A program made the translations under genes and the position numbers. Under the pieces are notes generated by a model. The model worked only from the letters and a program-made list of their open reading frames with translations, had not been told where the DNA came from and did no database searches. A stretch of DNA of 64,000 bases from Blastococcus xanthinilyticus (GTDB lineage: Bacteria; Actinomycetota; Actinomycetes; Mycobacteriales; Geodermatophilaceae), in contig NZ_VNHW01000011.1 in the NCBI RefSeq assembly GCF_008124835.1, forward strand, positions 1 through 64,000, read 5' to 3'. The stretch's first letter is position 1, and each line of letters starts with the position of its first letter. Below are positions 27,520-40,171 of the stretch, in pieces.

Positions 27520-28734
27520 GTGCGCGAGTACGTCGTCGTCCTGCTCACCGCGGGGCTGGTCACCTACCTGGCCACCCCCGTGGTGCGCATGGCGGCGATC
27601 CGGCTGCGCATGATGGCCGCCCCGCGGGAGCGCGACGTGCACGTCATCCCGACCCCGCGGGGCGGTGGCGTGGCCATGTACCTGGGCGTGGTGGCCGCGG
27701 TGCTCGTGGCCTCCCGCCTGCCGGCGCTGCAGCGGACGTTCGACGACACCCAGGTCTACGCGGTGCTGGTCGCCGGCGGGCTGATCTGCCTGCTCGGCGT
27801 GCTGGACGACAAGTGGGGCCTGGACGCCCTGACGAAACTCACCGGCCAGATCGCGGCGGCCGGGGTGATGGTCCTGCTGGGCGTGCAGCTGGCCTTCCTG
27901 TTCCTGCCGGTGGCCGACATCGGCACGCTGGTCCTCGGCTCGCAGGTGGGCGTGCCGGCGACGATCCTGCTGACCGTCTTCGCCGTGAACGCGCTGAACT
28001 TCATCGACGGCCTCGACGGCCTGGCGGCGGGGGTGTCGGCGATCGCGGCGCTGGCCTTCTTCGCCTACAGCTACCACCTCGGGCTGACCGGGTACGACGA
28101 CGTCGCGAGCACCCCGGCGCTGATCACCGCCGTGCTGGCCGGCGCCTGCCTGGGTTTCCTGCCGCACAACTTCAGCCCGGCCCGCATCTTCATGGGCGAC
28201 TCCGGCTCGATGCTCGTGGGCCTGATGCTGTCGGCCGCCGCGGTGACCGCGACGGGGGGAGTGGACGCCCAGACCTTCGGCTCCGCGGCCAGCCTGCTGC
28301 CGCTGACGCTGCCGCTGCTGGTGCCGATCGCCATCCTGTTCATCCCGTTCACCGACCTGGTGCTGGCGGTCGTGCGCCGGACCAGGAAGGGCCGCTCCCC
28401 GTTCTCCCCGGACAAGATGCACCTGCACCACCGGCTGCTGTCCATCGGCCACTCGCACCGGCGGGCCGTGCTGGTCATGTACTTCTGGGCGGCGCTGCTG
28501 TCGTTCGGGGCGGTCGGACTGTCCATCACCGGCGGCCGGGCGGAGCTGCTGGTGGTGATCGCCGTGCTGCTCGTCATCGGGGTCGTCGTGGTGCTGAGCC
28601 CCCGTGCGCGCCGGGCGGCCCGGGAGGCCCGGGCGGCCGAACTCGAGGCCCAGCGCCGGCGCAGCCGGGCCGACCACCCGACGTCCCGGGCGCGCAGCGC
28701 GCCCGCCGTCGGGCAGCGCGAGCCCGTCCCCTGA
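27520..28734 (+). CDS. wecA: Undecaprenyl/decaprenyl-phosphate sugar-1-phosphate transferase (WecA/Rfe-like)
   Basis: A 404-residue membrane protein of the MraY/WecA family that starts polysaccharide (probably arabinogalactan-like or other wall glycan) synthesis by moving a GlcNAc-1-phosphate to a polyprenyl phosphate. About ten to eleven helices are visible. Conserved loops: LGVLDDKWGLDAL, NALNFIDGLDGLAAGV, NFSPARIFMGDSGSM and DKMHLHHRLL. The last 45 residues are Arg/Ala-rich and cytoplasmic. The position before the atp cluster matches rfe in Mycobacterium. Confidence 0.9.
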   Translation: MREYVVVLLTAGLVTYLATPVVRMAAIRLRMMAAPRERDVHVIPTPRGGGVAMYLGVVAAVLVASRLPALQRTFDDTQVYAVLVAGGLICLLGVLDDKWGLDALTKLTGQIAAAGVMVLLGVQLAFLFLPVADIGTLVLGSQVGVPATILLTVFAVNALNFIDGLDGLAAGVSAIAALAFFAYSYHLGLTGYDDVASTPALITAVLAGACLGFLPHNFSPARIFMGDSGSMLVGLMLSAAAVTATGGVDAQTFGSAASLLPLTLPLLVPIAILFIPFTDLVLAVVRRTRKGRSPFSPDKMHLHHRLLSIGHSHRRAVLVMYFWAALLSFGAVGLSITGGRAELLVVIAVLLVIGVVVVLSPRARRAAREARAAELEAQRRRSRADHPTSRARSAPAVGQREPVP

Positions 28735-28792
28735 CCCGGTGGCGGCGCTCCGTGGCCGGCCGGACGGGGCAGCGGTCCAGGTACCGTGAGGC

Positions 28793-29239
28793 GTGTCCTC
28801 CGAACGCAACCCGTCCGCGCGCCCCGACCCCTACGCCGCGATGCTCCGCGGTGGCGCGGTGCCCTCGATCGCCGTCGCCGTCGTAGCCATCGCGGTGTTC
28901 ACGCTGGTCGACGGCTCGCTCGGGCTGGCCGGCAGCGCCCTCGCGTCGGTCCTCGTCGTGCTGAGCACGGTCTCGACCATGCTCATCCTGCGGAAGATGG
29001 CCGGCCTGGACCCGCGCGTGGTCTTCCTGGGCGCGATGGTCAGCTACTTCTTCAAGGTCATGCTGCTCGGGGTCTTCCTGATCCTGTTCCGGAACGCCGA
29101 GTGGCTCTCGCCGATCGCCTTCGCCGTCACCGCGATCGTCGTGTCCCTGGCGGGGACCATCGGCGAGGTCGTCGCCTTCACCAGGGTGAAGACCTACATC
29201 TACGACGAGCCGACGACGGCCTCCGGAGCAGCGCGTTGA
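28793..29239 (+). CDS. AtpI-like ATP synthase-associated membrane protein
   Basis: A 148-residue protein with four hydrophobic helices, lying two genes before atpB, where mycobacteria carry Rv1303. AtpI-family proteins help assemble the c-ring or carry Mg2+. The helix pair TMLILRKMAG and MVSYFFKVMLLGVFLI is like ATP synthase I proteins. TACCGT at 28782-28787 lies five bases before GTG 28793, so this is probably the leaderless first gene of the atp operon. Confidence 0.75.
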   Translation: MSSERNPSARPDPYAAMLRGGAVPSIAVAVVAIAVFTLVDGSLGLAGSALASVLVVLSTVSTMLILRKMAGLDPRVVFLGAMVSYFFKVMLLGVFLILFRNAEWLSPIAFAVTAIVVSLAGTIGEVVAFTRVKTYIYDEPTTASGAAR

Positions 29240-29487
29240 CCGACGCCGGCGACGGTGCGGGGGAGCGGCCGGCGCCGGTCCACACCCAGATGGTCGCGGG
29301 CGCCCACCTGCGGCAGGGCTGGGACGCCCTGGGCATGCTGCTGTCGGGGATGCTCGTCTTCGGGCTGCCGGCGTGGTGGCTCAGCGAGGCCACCGGGCAG
29401 GTGTGGATCCTCCCGGTCGCCCTGGTGCTGGGGATGGCCGCCGCGATCTACGCGGTGTGGGTCCGTTACAGTGACCCCGGCCCGTGA
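29236..29487 (+). CDS. AtpZ-like small membrane protein
   Basis: An 83-residue protein with two helices separated by a short polar turn (GMLLSGMLVFGLPAWWL and VWILPVALVLGMAAAIYAVW). This is the pattern of AtpZ/putative F0F1 subunits encoded before atpB. It starts at TTG 29236, overlapping the previous stop (TTGA), with GGAG upstream. A TACAGT sequence near its end (29467-29472) might be an internal -10 box for atpB. Confidence 0.72.
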   Translation: MTDAGDGAGERPAPVHTQMVAGAHLRQGWDALGMLLSGMLVFGLPAWWLSEATGQVWILPVALVLGMAAAIYAVWVRYSDPGP

Positions 29488-29570
29488 GGCGCGCCTCTCC
29501 GCTGGAGGTGGGCGACCCTCCGGGCCGTGGCACGAATCCACCCGCAGCAGTTCTTGACGGAGGCTGAGTA

Positions 29571-30353
29571 GTGACGACCGAGGTCTCGGCCGCCGAGGAG
29601 TTCGTCCCGCCGAGCGCGCCAGACTTCTGGCAGCCGCTGGTCGGTGACGGCGCCTTCGCCCTGACGCGCTCGATGGTCGTGATGGTGCTGGTGACCATCG
29701 GCCTCGCCGTCGTCATGATGCTCGTGACGCGTCGGCTCGCGGTGGTCCCCGGGCGGGGTCAGTTCCGCCTGGAGGGCATGTACGGCCTGGTCCGGAACTC
29801 GATCGGCCGCGACATCATCGGGTCGGCGCACTTCAAGCCCTACATCCCGCTGCTGTTCACCCTCTTCACGCTGATCCTGGTGAACAACCTGATGGGCATC
29901 ATCCCGCCCATCCAGTTCCCGACGATGAGCCGGATCGGTTTCCCGCTGGCGCTCGCGCTCGGGGTCTACGTCGTCTACCTGGTCGCCGGCGTCCGCCGCC
30001 GCGGGATCGGGGGCTTCCTGAAGAACCTGGTGCCCAGCGGGCTGCCCCTCTTCGTCGTGCCGGTCGTCTTCGTCCTGGAGCTCGTGACCTTCCTGATCAC
30101 CCGCCCGGTCACCCTCACGCTGCGACTCTTCGGCAACATGTTCGCCGGCCACATCCTGCTGCTGCTGTTCGCGCTCGGCGGGGAGTTCCTGCTCCTGCAC
30201 GGCGATGGTCTGCTGAAGCTGGTCTCGATCCCCGCCTTCCTGATGTTCTTCCTGTTCAGCGCGTTCGAGATCCTGATCGCGTTCCTGCAGGCCTACGTCT
30301 TCATCCTGCTCGCCTCGATCTACATCGCCGAGGTCTACGCGGACGACCACTGA
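29571..30353 (+). CDS. atpB: ATP synthase subunit a
   Basis: A 260-residue Fo subunit with six helices forming the proton half-channels. The essential Arg is in TLTLRLFGNMFAGH, and the last helices FEILIAFLQAYVFILLASIYI complete the a/c interface. GTG 29571 has GGAGG about nine bases upstream. Confidence 0.97.
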   Translation: MTTEVSAAEEFVPPSAPDFWQPLVGDGAFALTRSMVVMVLVTIGLAVVMMLVTRRLAVVPGRGQFRLEGMYGLVRNSIGRDIIGSAHFKPYIPLLFTLFTLILVNNLMGIIPPIQFPTMSRIGFPLALALGVYVVYLVAGVRRRGIGGFLKNLVPSGLPLFVVPVVFVLELVTFLITRPVTLTLRLFGNMFAGHILLLLFALGGEFLLLHGDGLLKLVSIPAFLMFFLFSAFEILIAFLQAYVFILLASIYIAEVYADDH

Positions 30354-30418
30354 CGTCCGCGGGGCCCCACCCCAGCTGTAAGACCCGTGTGAGCCAGCCG
30401 GCCGCACAGACCGACTGA

Positions 30419-30646
<228 letters not shown>

Positions 30647-30672
30647 CCGAGGACCGGGAAGGAGCACATCTG

Positions 30673-31284
30673 ATGGCGATCGACAACGCGGTCGGCGTCC
30701 TGGCCGCCGAGGGCGGCGAGGGCGGTTTCTGGGAGGACACCTACCCGGTCATCCCGCACCCGGGTGAGCTGATCGTCGGCATCATCTCCTTCGCCGCCCT
30801 CTACTTCCTCTACAAGAAGTACGTGGTCCCGCGCCTGGAGACCATGCTCGCCGAGCGCCAGCGCACCATCGAGGGCGGCATCGAGCGCGCCGAGGCCATG
30901 CAGGCCGAGGCGAAGGCGGCCCTCGAGCAGTACCGCGCCCAGCTCGCCGAGGCCCGCAACGAGGCCGCGCAGATCCGTGACCAGGCCCGTGCCGAGGGGC
31001 AGCAGATCCTCGAGGAGCTGCGGACCCAGGCGCAGGAGGAGTCGGCGCGGATCGTCGCCCGCGGCGAGGAGCAGATCGCTGCCTCCCGCCAGCAGGTGAT
31101 CAACGAGCTGCGCGGGCAGATCGGCGCGCTCGCCGTCGACCTCGCCGGCCGGGTGGTCGGGGAGTCCCTCGCCGACGACGCCCGCCGGAACGGGACCGTG
31201 GACCGCTTCCTCGACCAGCTCGACGGGATGGTCGGCGCCGGCGGACGCGGGGGCGCCACCGCAGCATCCGAGGGCACCCGCTGA
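30673..31284 (+). CDS. atpF: ATP synthase subunit b
   Basis: A 203-residue stator subunit. One membrane helix at about residues 35-52 (ELIVGIISFAALYFLYKKYVVP) is followed by a long Ala/Glu/Gln-rich coiled coil to residue ~185. Unlike in mycobacteria, where b and delta are fused, delta is a separate gene here whose ATG shares one base with this stop codon. Confidence 0.95.
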   Translation: MAIDNAVGVLAAEGGEGGFWEDTYPVIPHPGELIVGIISFAALYFLYKKYVVPRLETMLAERQRTIEGGIERAEAMQAEAKAALEQYRAQLAEARNEAAQIRDQARAEGQQILEELRTQAQEESARIVARGEEQIAASRQQVINELRGQIGALAVDLAGRVVGESLADDARRNGTVDRFLDQLDGMVGAGGRGGATAASEGTR

Positions 31285-32156
31285 TGGAGGCGTCGAGCCG
31301 GGTAGCGCTCGCCGTCGCCCGCGAGCGCCTGGAGGAGCTGACCCGCGACCCCTCGGGGCTGCTGGGCAGGGCGCGCGACGTGGTGACCCGGCAGTCCCGG
31401 GCCACCACCGCCGACGAGCAGCTCACGCTCGCGGAGGAGCTGTTCGCCGTGGCCCGGCTGCTCGAGTCCCAGCCCTCGCTGCGCCGGGCCCTGTCCGACC
31501 CCTCGGGCAAGCCCGAGGAGCGGGCGGCGCTGGCGCAGCGGCTCTTCGGGGCCCGGCTGTCGCCGGTGGCGAACGACGTCGTCGAGGTCAGCGTCCGGCA
31601 GCGCTGGTCGCGGCCGTTCGACCTCGTCGACGCGGCCACGGAGCTGGCCAGCGAGGCCGCGCTGGACGCCGCGGACGCCCGCGGCGAGCTGGACAGCGTG
31701 GAGGACGAGCTGTTCCGCTTCGGGCGGATCGTCGGTGCCGACCAGGAGCTCTCCCGCATCCTGAGCGACCGGAAGGGTCCGGCGGCGGGCAAGTCGGCGC
31801 TGCTGGACCAGCTGCTCTCCGGCCGGGTCAGCCCGGTCACCGAGGTGCTGCTGCGCAACGTCCTCACCGGCTCGCACGTCGGGACGGCGGGGGTCGCCAT
31901 CGAGCGGCTCTCGGAGTTCGCCAGCCGCCGTCGCGGTCAGTCGGTGGCCCGGGTGACCACCGCGGTGCCGCTCACCGCCGGCCAGGAGCAGCGGCTCGCC
32001 GACGTGCTCGGCCGCCTCTACGGGCGGACCATCGGGCTGCAGGTGACCGTGGACCCGAGCATCCTCGGTGGTCTCGTCGTCCAGGTGGGCGACGAGCTCA
32101 TCGACGGCAGCATCGCCCACCGGCTGGAAGCCGCCCGCCGGCAGCTCGCCGGCTGA
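31284..32156 (+). CDS. atpH: ATP synthase subunit delta
   Basis: A 290-residue stator subunit, about 100 longer than the E. coli form, as usual in actinobacteria. The C-terminal part carries the conserved [18 protein letters not shown] and [21 protein letters not shown] signature. It links b to the F1 head. The ATG overlaps the atpF stop by one base. Confidence 0.95.
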   Translation: MEASSRVALAVARERLEELTRDPSGLLGRARDVVTRQSRATTADEQLTLAEELFAVARLLESQPSLRRALSDPSGKPEERAALAQRLFGARLSPVANDVVEVSVRQRWSRPFDLVDAATELASEAALDAADARGELDSVEDELFRFGRIVGADQELSRILSDRKGPAAGKSALLDQLLSGRVSPVTEVLLRNVLTGSHVGTAGVAIERLSEFASRRRGQSVARVTTAVPLTAGQEQRLADVLGRLYGRTIGLQVTVDPSILGGLVVQVGDELIDGSIAHRLEAARRQLAG

Positions 32157-32202
32157 CCGCACCACCCCAGATCACGACCCCGCAGGGAAGAGGATTCACG
32201 CC

Positions 32203-36305
<4,103 letters not shown>

Positions 36306-36381
36306 GAGAAGGGAGACCCTTCCTCCCACGCCTCGCAGGCTCGGCGCGGGTTCCTGGAGGGTCGCCGTTCCAGGACGTTCC

Positions 36382-36414
36382 GACGGCCGGGTTCCCGCAG
36401 GGGGCCCGGCCGTC
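36382..36414 (+). terminator. Hairpin between atpD and atpC
   Basis: GACGGCCGGG (36382-36391) pairs perfectly with CCCGGCCGTC (36405-36414) around a 13-base loop. It stands 76 bases after the atpD stop, inside what is normally a continuous operon. Confidence 0.6.
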
Positions 36415-36533
36415 GGCGTCGACGGCGCCGGTCGCCTGATCGGGTGTTTCTGCCCCGGGATGTCTCCAGTACCGCGCGGCAGGTGCCGACCATCTCTGCG
36501 GACGCACCCGGAGCGACGGGTGCAGGAGCGAAG

Positions 36534-36728
36534 GTGGACGACGTGGAGCGGGACAGCGCGGAGCTGCGGTCCGTGGGCCGCGGTGCGGACTGGACCTGGC
36601 CGCCGTACGCGCCGGTGGAGGCCCCGGTGGCCGCCTTCGACACCGATCACTGGGCGTCGGCCGCCTGCGTCCGCCACCCGTGGGTGCGGGTCGGGCGCTG
36701 GACCGTGCTGTACCGCCGCGCCGCCTGA
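36534..36728 (+). CDS. Small uncharacterised protein between atpD and atpC
   Basis: A 64-residue soluble protein that I do not recognise. It begins VDDVERDSAELRS and has a Trp-rich core (DWTWPPYAPVE, DTDHWASAACVRHPWV, GRWTVLYRRAA). Almost all third codon positions are G or C, as in the neighbouring real genes, and CAGGAGCGAAG before GTG 36534 is a plausible ribosome site. Both points favour a real gene. It has no membrane helix. Its place inside the ATP synthase cluster, with a hairpin before it, is unusual. The following 186 bases up to atpC hold a TACAGT -10-like box at 36828-36833. Confidence 0.6.
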   Translation: MDDVERDSAELRSVGRGADWTWPPYAPVEAPVAAFDTDHWASAACVRHPWVRVGRWTVLYRRAA

Positions 36729-36914
36729 CCCGGGTCCCCTCCTCCTGGACCGCGAAGGCGCCCGCCGTGCCGCGGGCGCTGGGGGCGGCTTCCGGACGGG
36801 GGCGGCGGACGCTCCGCGACACGCCGCTACAGTGGACCCACCTGACGCCGTTCCGCTGGACGGCGTCCCGCATGCACCGCACCCCTCCGTGGAGGGGCGA
36901 CCCCGAGGAGTGTC

Positions 36915-37304
36915 GTGGCGACCCTGCAGGTCGAGTTGGTGGCCGTCGAGCGCAAGATCTGGTCCGGCGAGGCCACGAGCGTCATCGCCCGCACCACCGA
37001 GGGTGAGCTCGGTGTCCTGCCGGGGCACACGCCGCTGCTGGGCCAGCTCGCCGACGGCGGCGTGGTGACCATCCACACCGACTCCGGTGAGGACCTCGTC
37101 GTCGCCGCGCACGGAGGCTTCCTCTCGGTCACCGAGCGCGGGGTGTCGATCCTCGCCGAGACGGCCGAGATCTCCTCCGAGATCGACGTGCCGCGCGCCC
37201 GCGAGGCGCTCAGCCGGGCCGAGGGCGAGGGTGACTCCCCGGAGGCACAGGCAGCCGCCCGCCGCGCGCAGTCCCGGCTCCGGGCGGCCGGCGAGACCGT
37301 CTGA
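36915..37304 (+). CDS. atpC: ATP synthase subunit epsilon
   Basis: A 129-residue subunit: beta-sandwich ([39 protein letters not shown]) and a C-terminal helical hairpin ([16 protein letters not shown]...). It regulates ATPase activity and binds the stalk. GTG 36915 has GAGGAG upstream. It is separated from atpD by a hairpin and a small gene and may have its own promoter (TACAGT at 36828-36833). Confidence 0.95.
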   Translation: MATLQVELVAVERKIWSGEATSVIARTTEGELGVLPGHTPLLGQLADGGVVTIHTDSGEDLVVAAHGGFLSVTERGVSILAETAEISSEIDVPRAREALSRAEGEGDSPEAQAAARRAQSRLRAAGETV

Positions 37305-37325
37305 CCCACCGGGCGAGCGCGCGGG

Positions 37326-37727
37326 ATGACCACGGCCCTGCTGGTCGTGATCGGCGTCCTGCTGCTGCTCGTCGTCGTGGTCTTCCTGCTCCGCCGCCGG
37401 TTCCTGCTGTTCGGCCTGGGCGCGGTGACGATGTGGCTCCGCCCGGAGGGATCTCCGCGCTGGTCGGTGGGGGTCGCCTGGTACGGCGGTGACGCGCTGC
37501 TGTGGTACCGGGCGCTGTCGCTGTCGGTGCGTCCGCAGCAGCGGCTGGCGCGCGCCGGTTTCCGGGTCCTGTCCCAGCGGCCCGCCGGGCGCGACGACCT
37601 GGCGCTCCCGGGGGACGTGCTCGTCCTGTCCTGCAGCACGACCGGCGGGCGCCGGGAGATCGCGATGGAGCCCTCGACCCTCACCGGCTTCCTGTCGTGG
37701 GTGGAGTCCGCCCCGCCGGGCAGCTGA
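37326..37727 (+). CDS. DUF2550 membrane-anchored protein
   Basis: A 133-residue protein with one N-terminal membrane helix (residues 4-22), a basic stop-transfer segment (LRRRF) and a cytoplasmic-looking domain ending EIAMEPSTLTGFLSWVESAPPG. It corresponds in position and type to Rv1312 next to atpC in Mycobacterium. The function is unknown. It lies 21 bases after atpC, so is probably co-transcribed with it. Confidence 0.85.
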   Translation: MTTALLVVIGVLLLLVVVVFLLRRRFLLFGLGAVTMWLRPEGSPRWSVGVAWYGGDALLWYRALSLSVRPQQRLARAGFRVLSQRPAGRDDLALPGDVLVLSCSTTGGRREIAMEPSTLTGFLSWVESAPPGS

Positions 37728-37776
37728 GGAAGGACCCCCTCCCCACCCTCGCCCGCTCGGGGCCGTCAGTCCTTCC
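37728..37776. terminator. Shared terminator between convergent DUF2550 and adenosyltransferase genes
   Basis: GGAAGGAC (37728-37735) pairs with GTCCTTCC (37769-37776). The arms flank a C-rich loop of 33 bases and overlap the end of the adenosyltransferase gene, so the hairpin could serve both strands. The loop is long, which lowers confidence. Confidence 0.4.
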
Positions 37777-38377
37777 GGGCCGCCGCCTCGCGCTGGGCGT
37801 GGACACCGCTGTGCGCGCCGGGCTCCCAGAGGATGTCGCCGTCGGGGTTGGCCACCCGCCCGAGGATGAACACCAGGTCCGACAGGCGGTTGAGGTAGCG
37901 CGCCGTCTCGGGGTTGGTCCGCTCGGCATCGGCCTCCAGCAGCGCCCACACGCTCCGCTCGGCCCGGCGGACGATCACCCGCACCTGGTGCAGCAGCGCC
38001 GCCAGCGGGGTGCCCCCGGGCAGGATGAAGCTGGCCAGCTTGGGCAGCGTCTCGTTGTAGGTGTCGCAGGCCGCCTCGAGCCGCTCGGTGTAGGCGGGGG
38101 TGATCCGCAGCGGCGGGTACTCCGGGTCCGGGGCGATCGGCGTGCAGAGGTCCGCGCCGACGTCGAACAGGTCGTTCTGGATGCTCCGGAGCAGCTCGCC
38201 CACCTCGGGGCCGGCCGCGCCGAGGGCCAGGGCCACCCCGATCGCGCTGTTGGCCTCGTCGACGTCGGCGTAGGCGACCAGGCGCGGGTCGGTCTTCGAC
38301 ACCCGGCTCATGTCGCCCAGGTGCGTCTGGCCGGCGTCGCCGGTCTTCGTGTAGATGCGGGTCAGCCGGACCGTCAT
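37766..38377 (-). CDS. Cob(I)alamin adenosyltransferase (PduO type)
   Basis: A 203-residue enzyme that makes adenosylcobalamin from ATP and cob(I)alamin. The ATP-site TRIYTKTGDAGQTHLGD is at the N terminus, followed by VDEANSAIGVAL, the conserved Arg/Asp set in VIVRRAERSVWAL and RYLNRLSDLVFILGR. Adenosylcobalamin is the cofactor of the two mutases at 40172 and 62870, and MeaB is also in the window, so this gene likely supplies them. TAGGCT (38384-38389, minus strand) lies six bases before the ATG: leaderless. The same gene precedes murA in Mycobacterium. Confidence 0.94.
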   Translation of the reverse strand: MTVRLTRIYTKTGDAGQTHLGDMSRVSKTDPRLVAYADVDEANSAIGVALALGAAGPEVGELLRSIQNDLFDVGADLCTPIAPDPEYPPLRITPAYTERLEAACDTYNETLPKLASFILPGGTPLAALLHQVRVIVRRAERSVWALLEADAERTNPETARYLNRLSDLVFILGRVANPDGDILWEPGAHSGVHAQREAAARKD

Positions 38378-38472
38378 CCCCGCAGCCTAATGACATCCCT
38401 CCGCCGGTCCACGCCCGCGGCGGGCCCCGGCAGCCGGCCGTGCCGGCAGGCGGTCCGCCGTAGGCTGGGCCG

Positions 38473-39750
38473 GTGGAGTGCTTCGAGGTCACCGGGGGAG
38501 CGAGGCTCGCGGGCCGGGTGCGGGTCACCGGCGCGAAGAACAGCGCCCTGAAGCTCATGGCGGCCGCGCTCCTGGCGCCCGGCCGGTCGACGATCCACGA
38601 GGTCCCCGACATCCTCGACGTCTCGATCATGAGCGAGGTGCTCCGGCGGCTGGGCTGCGACGTGTCCTACGAGCGGGCGCCGGGCACCGGGGGTGGCCGG
38701 CTCACCATCGAGGTGCCCGAGCAGCCGTCGACGGAGACCGACTACGACCTGGTCCGCCGGATGCGCGCCTCGATCAGCGTGCTCGGCCCGCTCGTCGCCC
38801 GGTGCGGCAGCGCACGGGTCGCCCTGCCCGGCGGTGACGCCATCGGCTCCCGCGGGCTCGACATGCACATCTCCGGGCTGGAACGGCTCGGGGCCACCAT
38901 CGTCAGCGAGCACGGCTTCCTCGTCGCCACCGCCCCGCGCCTCACCGGGACGTCGATCTGGCTGGACTTCCCGTCCGTCGGGGCGACCGAGAACCTGGTC
39001 ATGGCGGCGGTGCTCGCGCAGGGGACGACCGTGGTGGACAACGCCGCCCGCGAGCCGGAGATCGTCGACCTGTGCCGGATGCTCGTCGAGATGGGGGCCC
39101 GGATCGACGGCGCCGGCACCTCGACGATCACCGTGGAGGGCGTCGACTCCCTCCAGCCGGTCGAGGTCACCACGGTGGCCGACCGCATCGTGACCGGCAC
39201 CTGGGCGATCGGCGCGGTCATGACCCGCGGCGACGTCGTCATCGAGCGCGGCGTCGCCGAGCACCTCACCGTCGCCCTGGACAAGCTCATCGACGCCGGC
39301 GCGACCGTCGAGGCGCTGCCCGACGGCATCCGGGTGGCGATGGAGGGCCGGCCGCGCTGCGTCGACGTCGTCACGCTGCCCTTCCCGGGGTTCCCGACCG
39401 ACCTGCAGCCGATGGCCGTCGCCCTGGCCGCGGTCTCCACCGGGACGGCGCTGATCACCGAGAACGTGTTCGAGGGCCGGTTCATGTTCGTCAACGAGCT
39501 GGTCCGCCTGGGCGCCGACGTCCGCATCGACGGGCACCACGCCGTCGTCCGTGGCCGGGAGCGGTTCTCCAGCGCCCCGGTGCTGGCCACCGACATCCGG
39601 GCCGGGGCCGGGCTGGTGCTCGCCGGGCTGTGCTCCGACGGCGTGACCGAGGTGCAGGACGTGCACCACGTCGACCGCGGCTACCCCGACTTCGTCGACC
39701 AGCTGCGCGGGCTGGGCGCCCGGATCGACCGGGTCACCCGGCCGGCCTAG
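38473..39750 (+). CDS. murA: UDP-N-acetylglucosamine 1-carboxyvinyltransferase, Asp form
   Basis: A 425-residue enzyme for the first committed step of peptidoglycan synthesis. The N-terminal [15 protein letters not shown] and later [13 protein letters not shown] and DLQPMAVAL segments are typical. The catalytic loop reads [11 protein letters not shown] with Asp122 where most bacteria have the Cys that fosfomycin alkylates, as in mycobacterial MurA; intrinsic fosfomycin resistance is expected. TAGGCT at 38461-38466 lies six bases before GTG 38473, so the mRNA is leaderless. Its TAG stop shares the palindrome CCTAGG with the stop of the convergent gene. Confidence 0.96.
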   Translation: MECFEVTGGARLAGRVRVTGAKNSALKLMAAALLAPGRSTIHEVPDILDVSIMSEVLRRLGCDVSYERAPGTGGGRLTIEVPEQPSTETDYDLVRRMRASISVLGPLVARCGSARVALPGGDAIGSRGLDMHISGLERLGATIVSEHGFLVATAPRLTGTSIWLDFPSVGATENLVMAAVLAQGTTVVDNAAREPEIVDLCRMLVEMGARIDGAGTSTITVEGVDSLQPVEVTTVADRIVTGTWAIGAVMTRGDVVIERGVAEHLTVALDKLIDAGATVEALPDGIRVAMEGRPRCVDVVTLPFPGFPTDLQPMAVALAAVSTGTALITENVFEGRFMFVNELVRLGADVRIDGHHAVVRGRERFSSAPVLATDIRAGAGLVLAGLCSDGVTEVQDVHHVDRGYPDFVDQLRGLGARIDRVTRPA

Positions 39751-40079
39751 GTCCCACCGCCGACGTCGAAGGACGCCACCAGCGCGGCTGCCCGGCCGGC
39801 GTCGTCGGGGAAGACCAGCACCTCCGTGCGGTGCGCCGTGGGGGTGCGGACGGTGGAGCGGATGCCGGCGGCGGCGAGGTGCGCCTGCAGGGGCGCGGCC
39901 CAGTCCCGCCGGCTCAGCGTCGCGACGCGGACGAGCAGGCCGTCATCGGCGGCCGAGGGCGTGCCGCGGCCCCGCCCGGAGCCGAAGGCCCAGCGGAGGA
40001 AGAGCGCCAGCAGGGCCACCACGACCAGGACCACCGCCGGCGCGAGCACGTAGTGCAGGTCGCCCACGCCGACCAGCAT
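39747..40079 (-). CDS. Small membrane protein with a DUF2007-like tail
   Basis: A 110-residue protein: one N-terminal helix (about residues 8-27, [19 protein letters not shown]), a polar linker and a small C-terminal alpha/beta domain ([30 protein letters not shown]... [20 protein letters not shown]). The tail looks like a signal-transducing PII-like/DUF2007 module, which is uncertain. ATG 40079 has GGGGAGG upstream and is preferred over the ATG at 40112. It converges on murA with a four-base overlap. Confidence 0.65.
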   Translation of the reverse strand: MLVGVGDLHYVLAPAVVLVVVALLALFLRWAFGSGRGRGTPSAADDGLLVRVATLSRRDWAAPLQAHLAAAGIRSTVRTPTAHRTEVLVFPDDAGRAAALVASFDVGGGT

Positions 40080-40136
40080 CGTCCTCCCCGTCGCCCCGAT
40101 CGAGTGTGCCATCCCACACGTCGACCGGACGGGGCT

Positions 40137-40163
40137 GCTACTGGCCGGTAACCGCCCTACACT
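40137..40163 (+). promoter_or_regulatory. ecm promoter with palindrome-like element shared with ccr
   Basis: GCTACTGGCCGGTAAC at 40137-40152 is an imperfect palindrome five bases before the -10 box TACACT (40158-40163) of the ethylmalonyl-CoA mutase gene. Twelve of its 16 bases match the palindrome GTTACCGGTGGGTAAC at the ccr promoter (55211-55226). Confidence 0.5.
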
Positions 40164-40171
40164 CCGCTGGC

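Noticed and set aside
36444-36533. Longer start for the small gene between atpD and atpC
   Set aside because: The upstream part has weaker codon bias and no ribosome site; GTG 36534 has AGGAG nearby.
38378-40171. Cobalamin riboswitch before the adenosyltransferase or Ecm genes
   Set aside because: No B12-box-like sequence was found, and the promoters lie 6-8 bases from the start codons, leaving no leader RNA.
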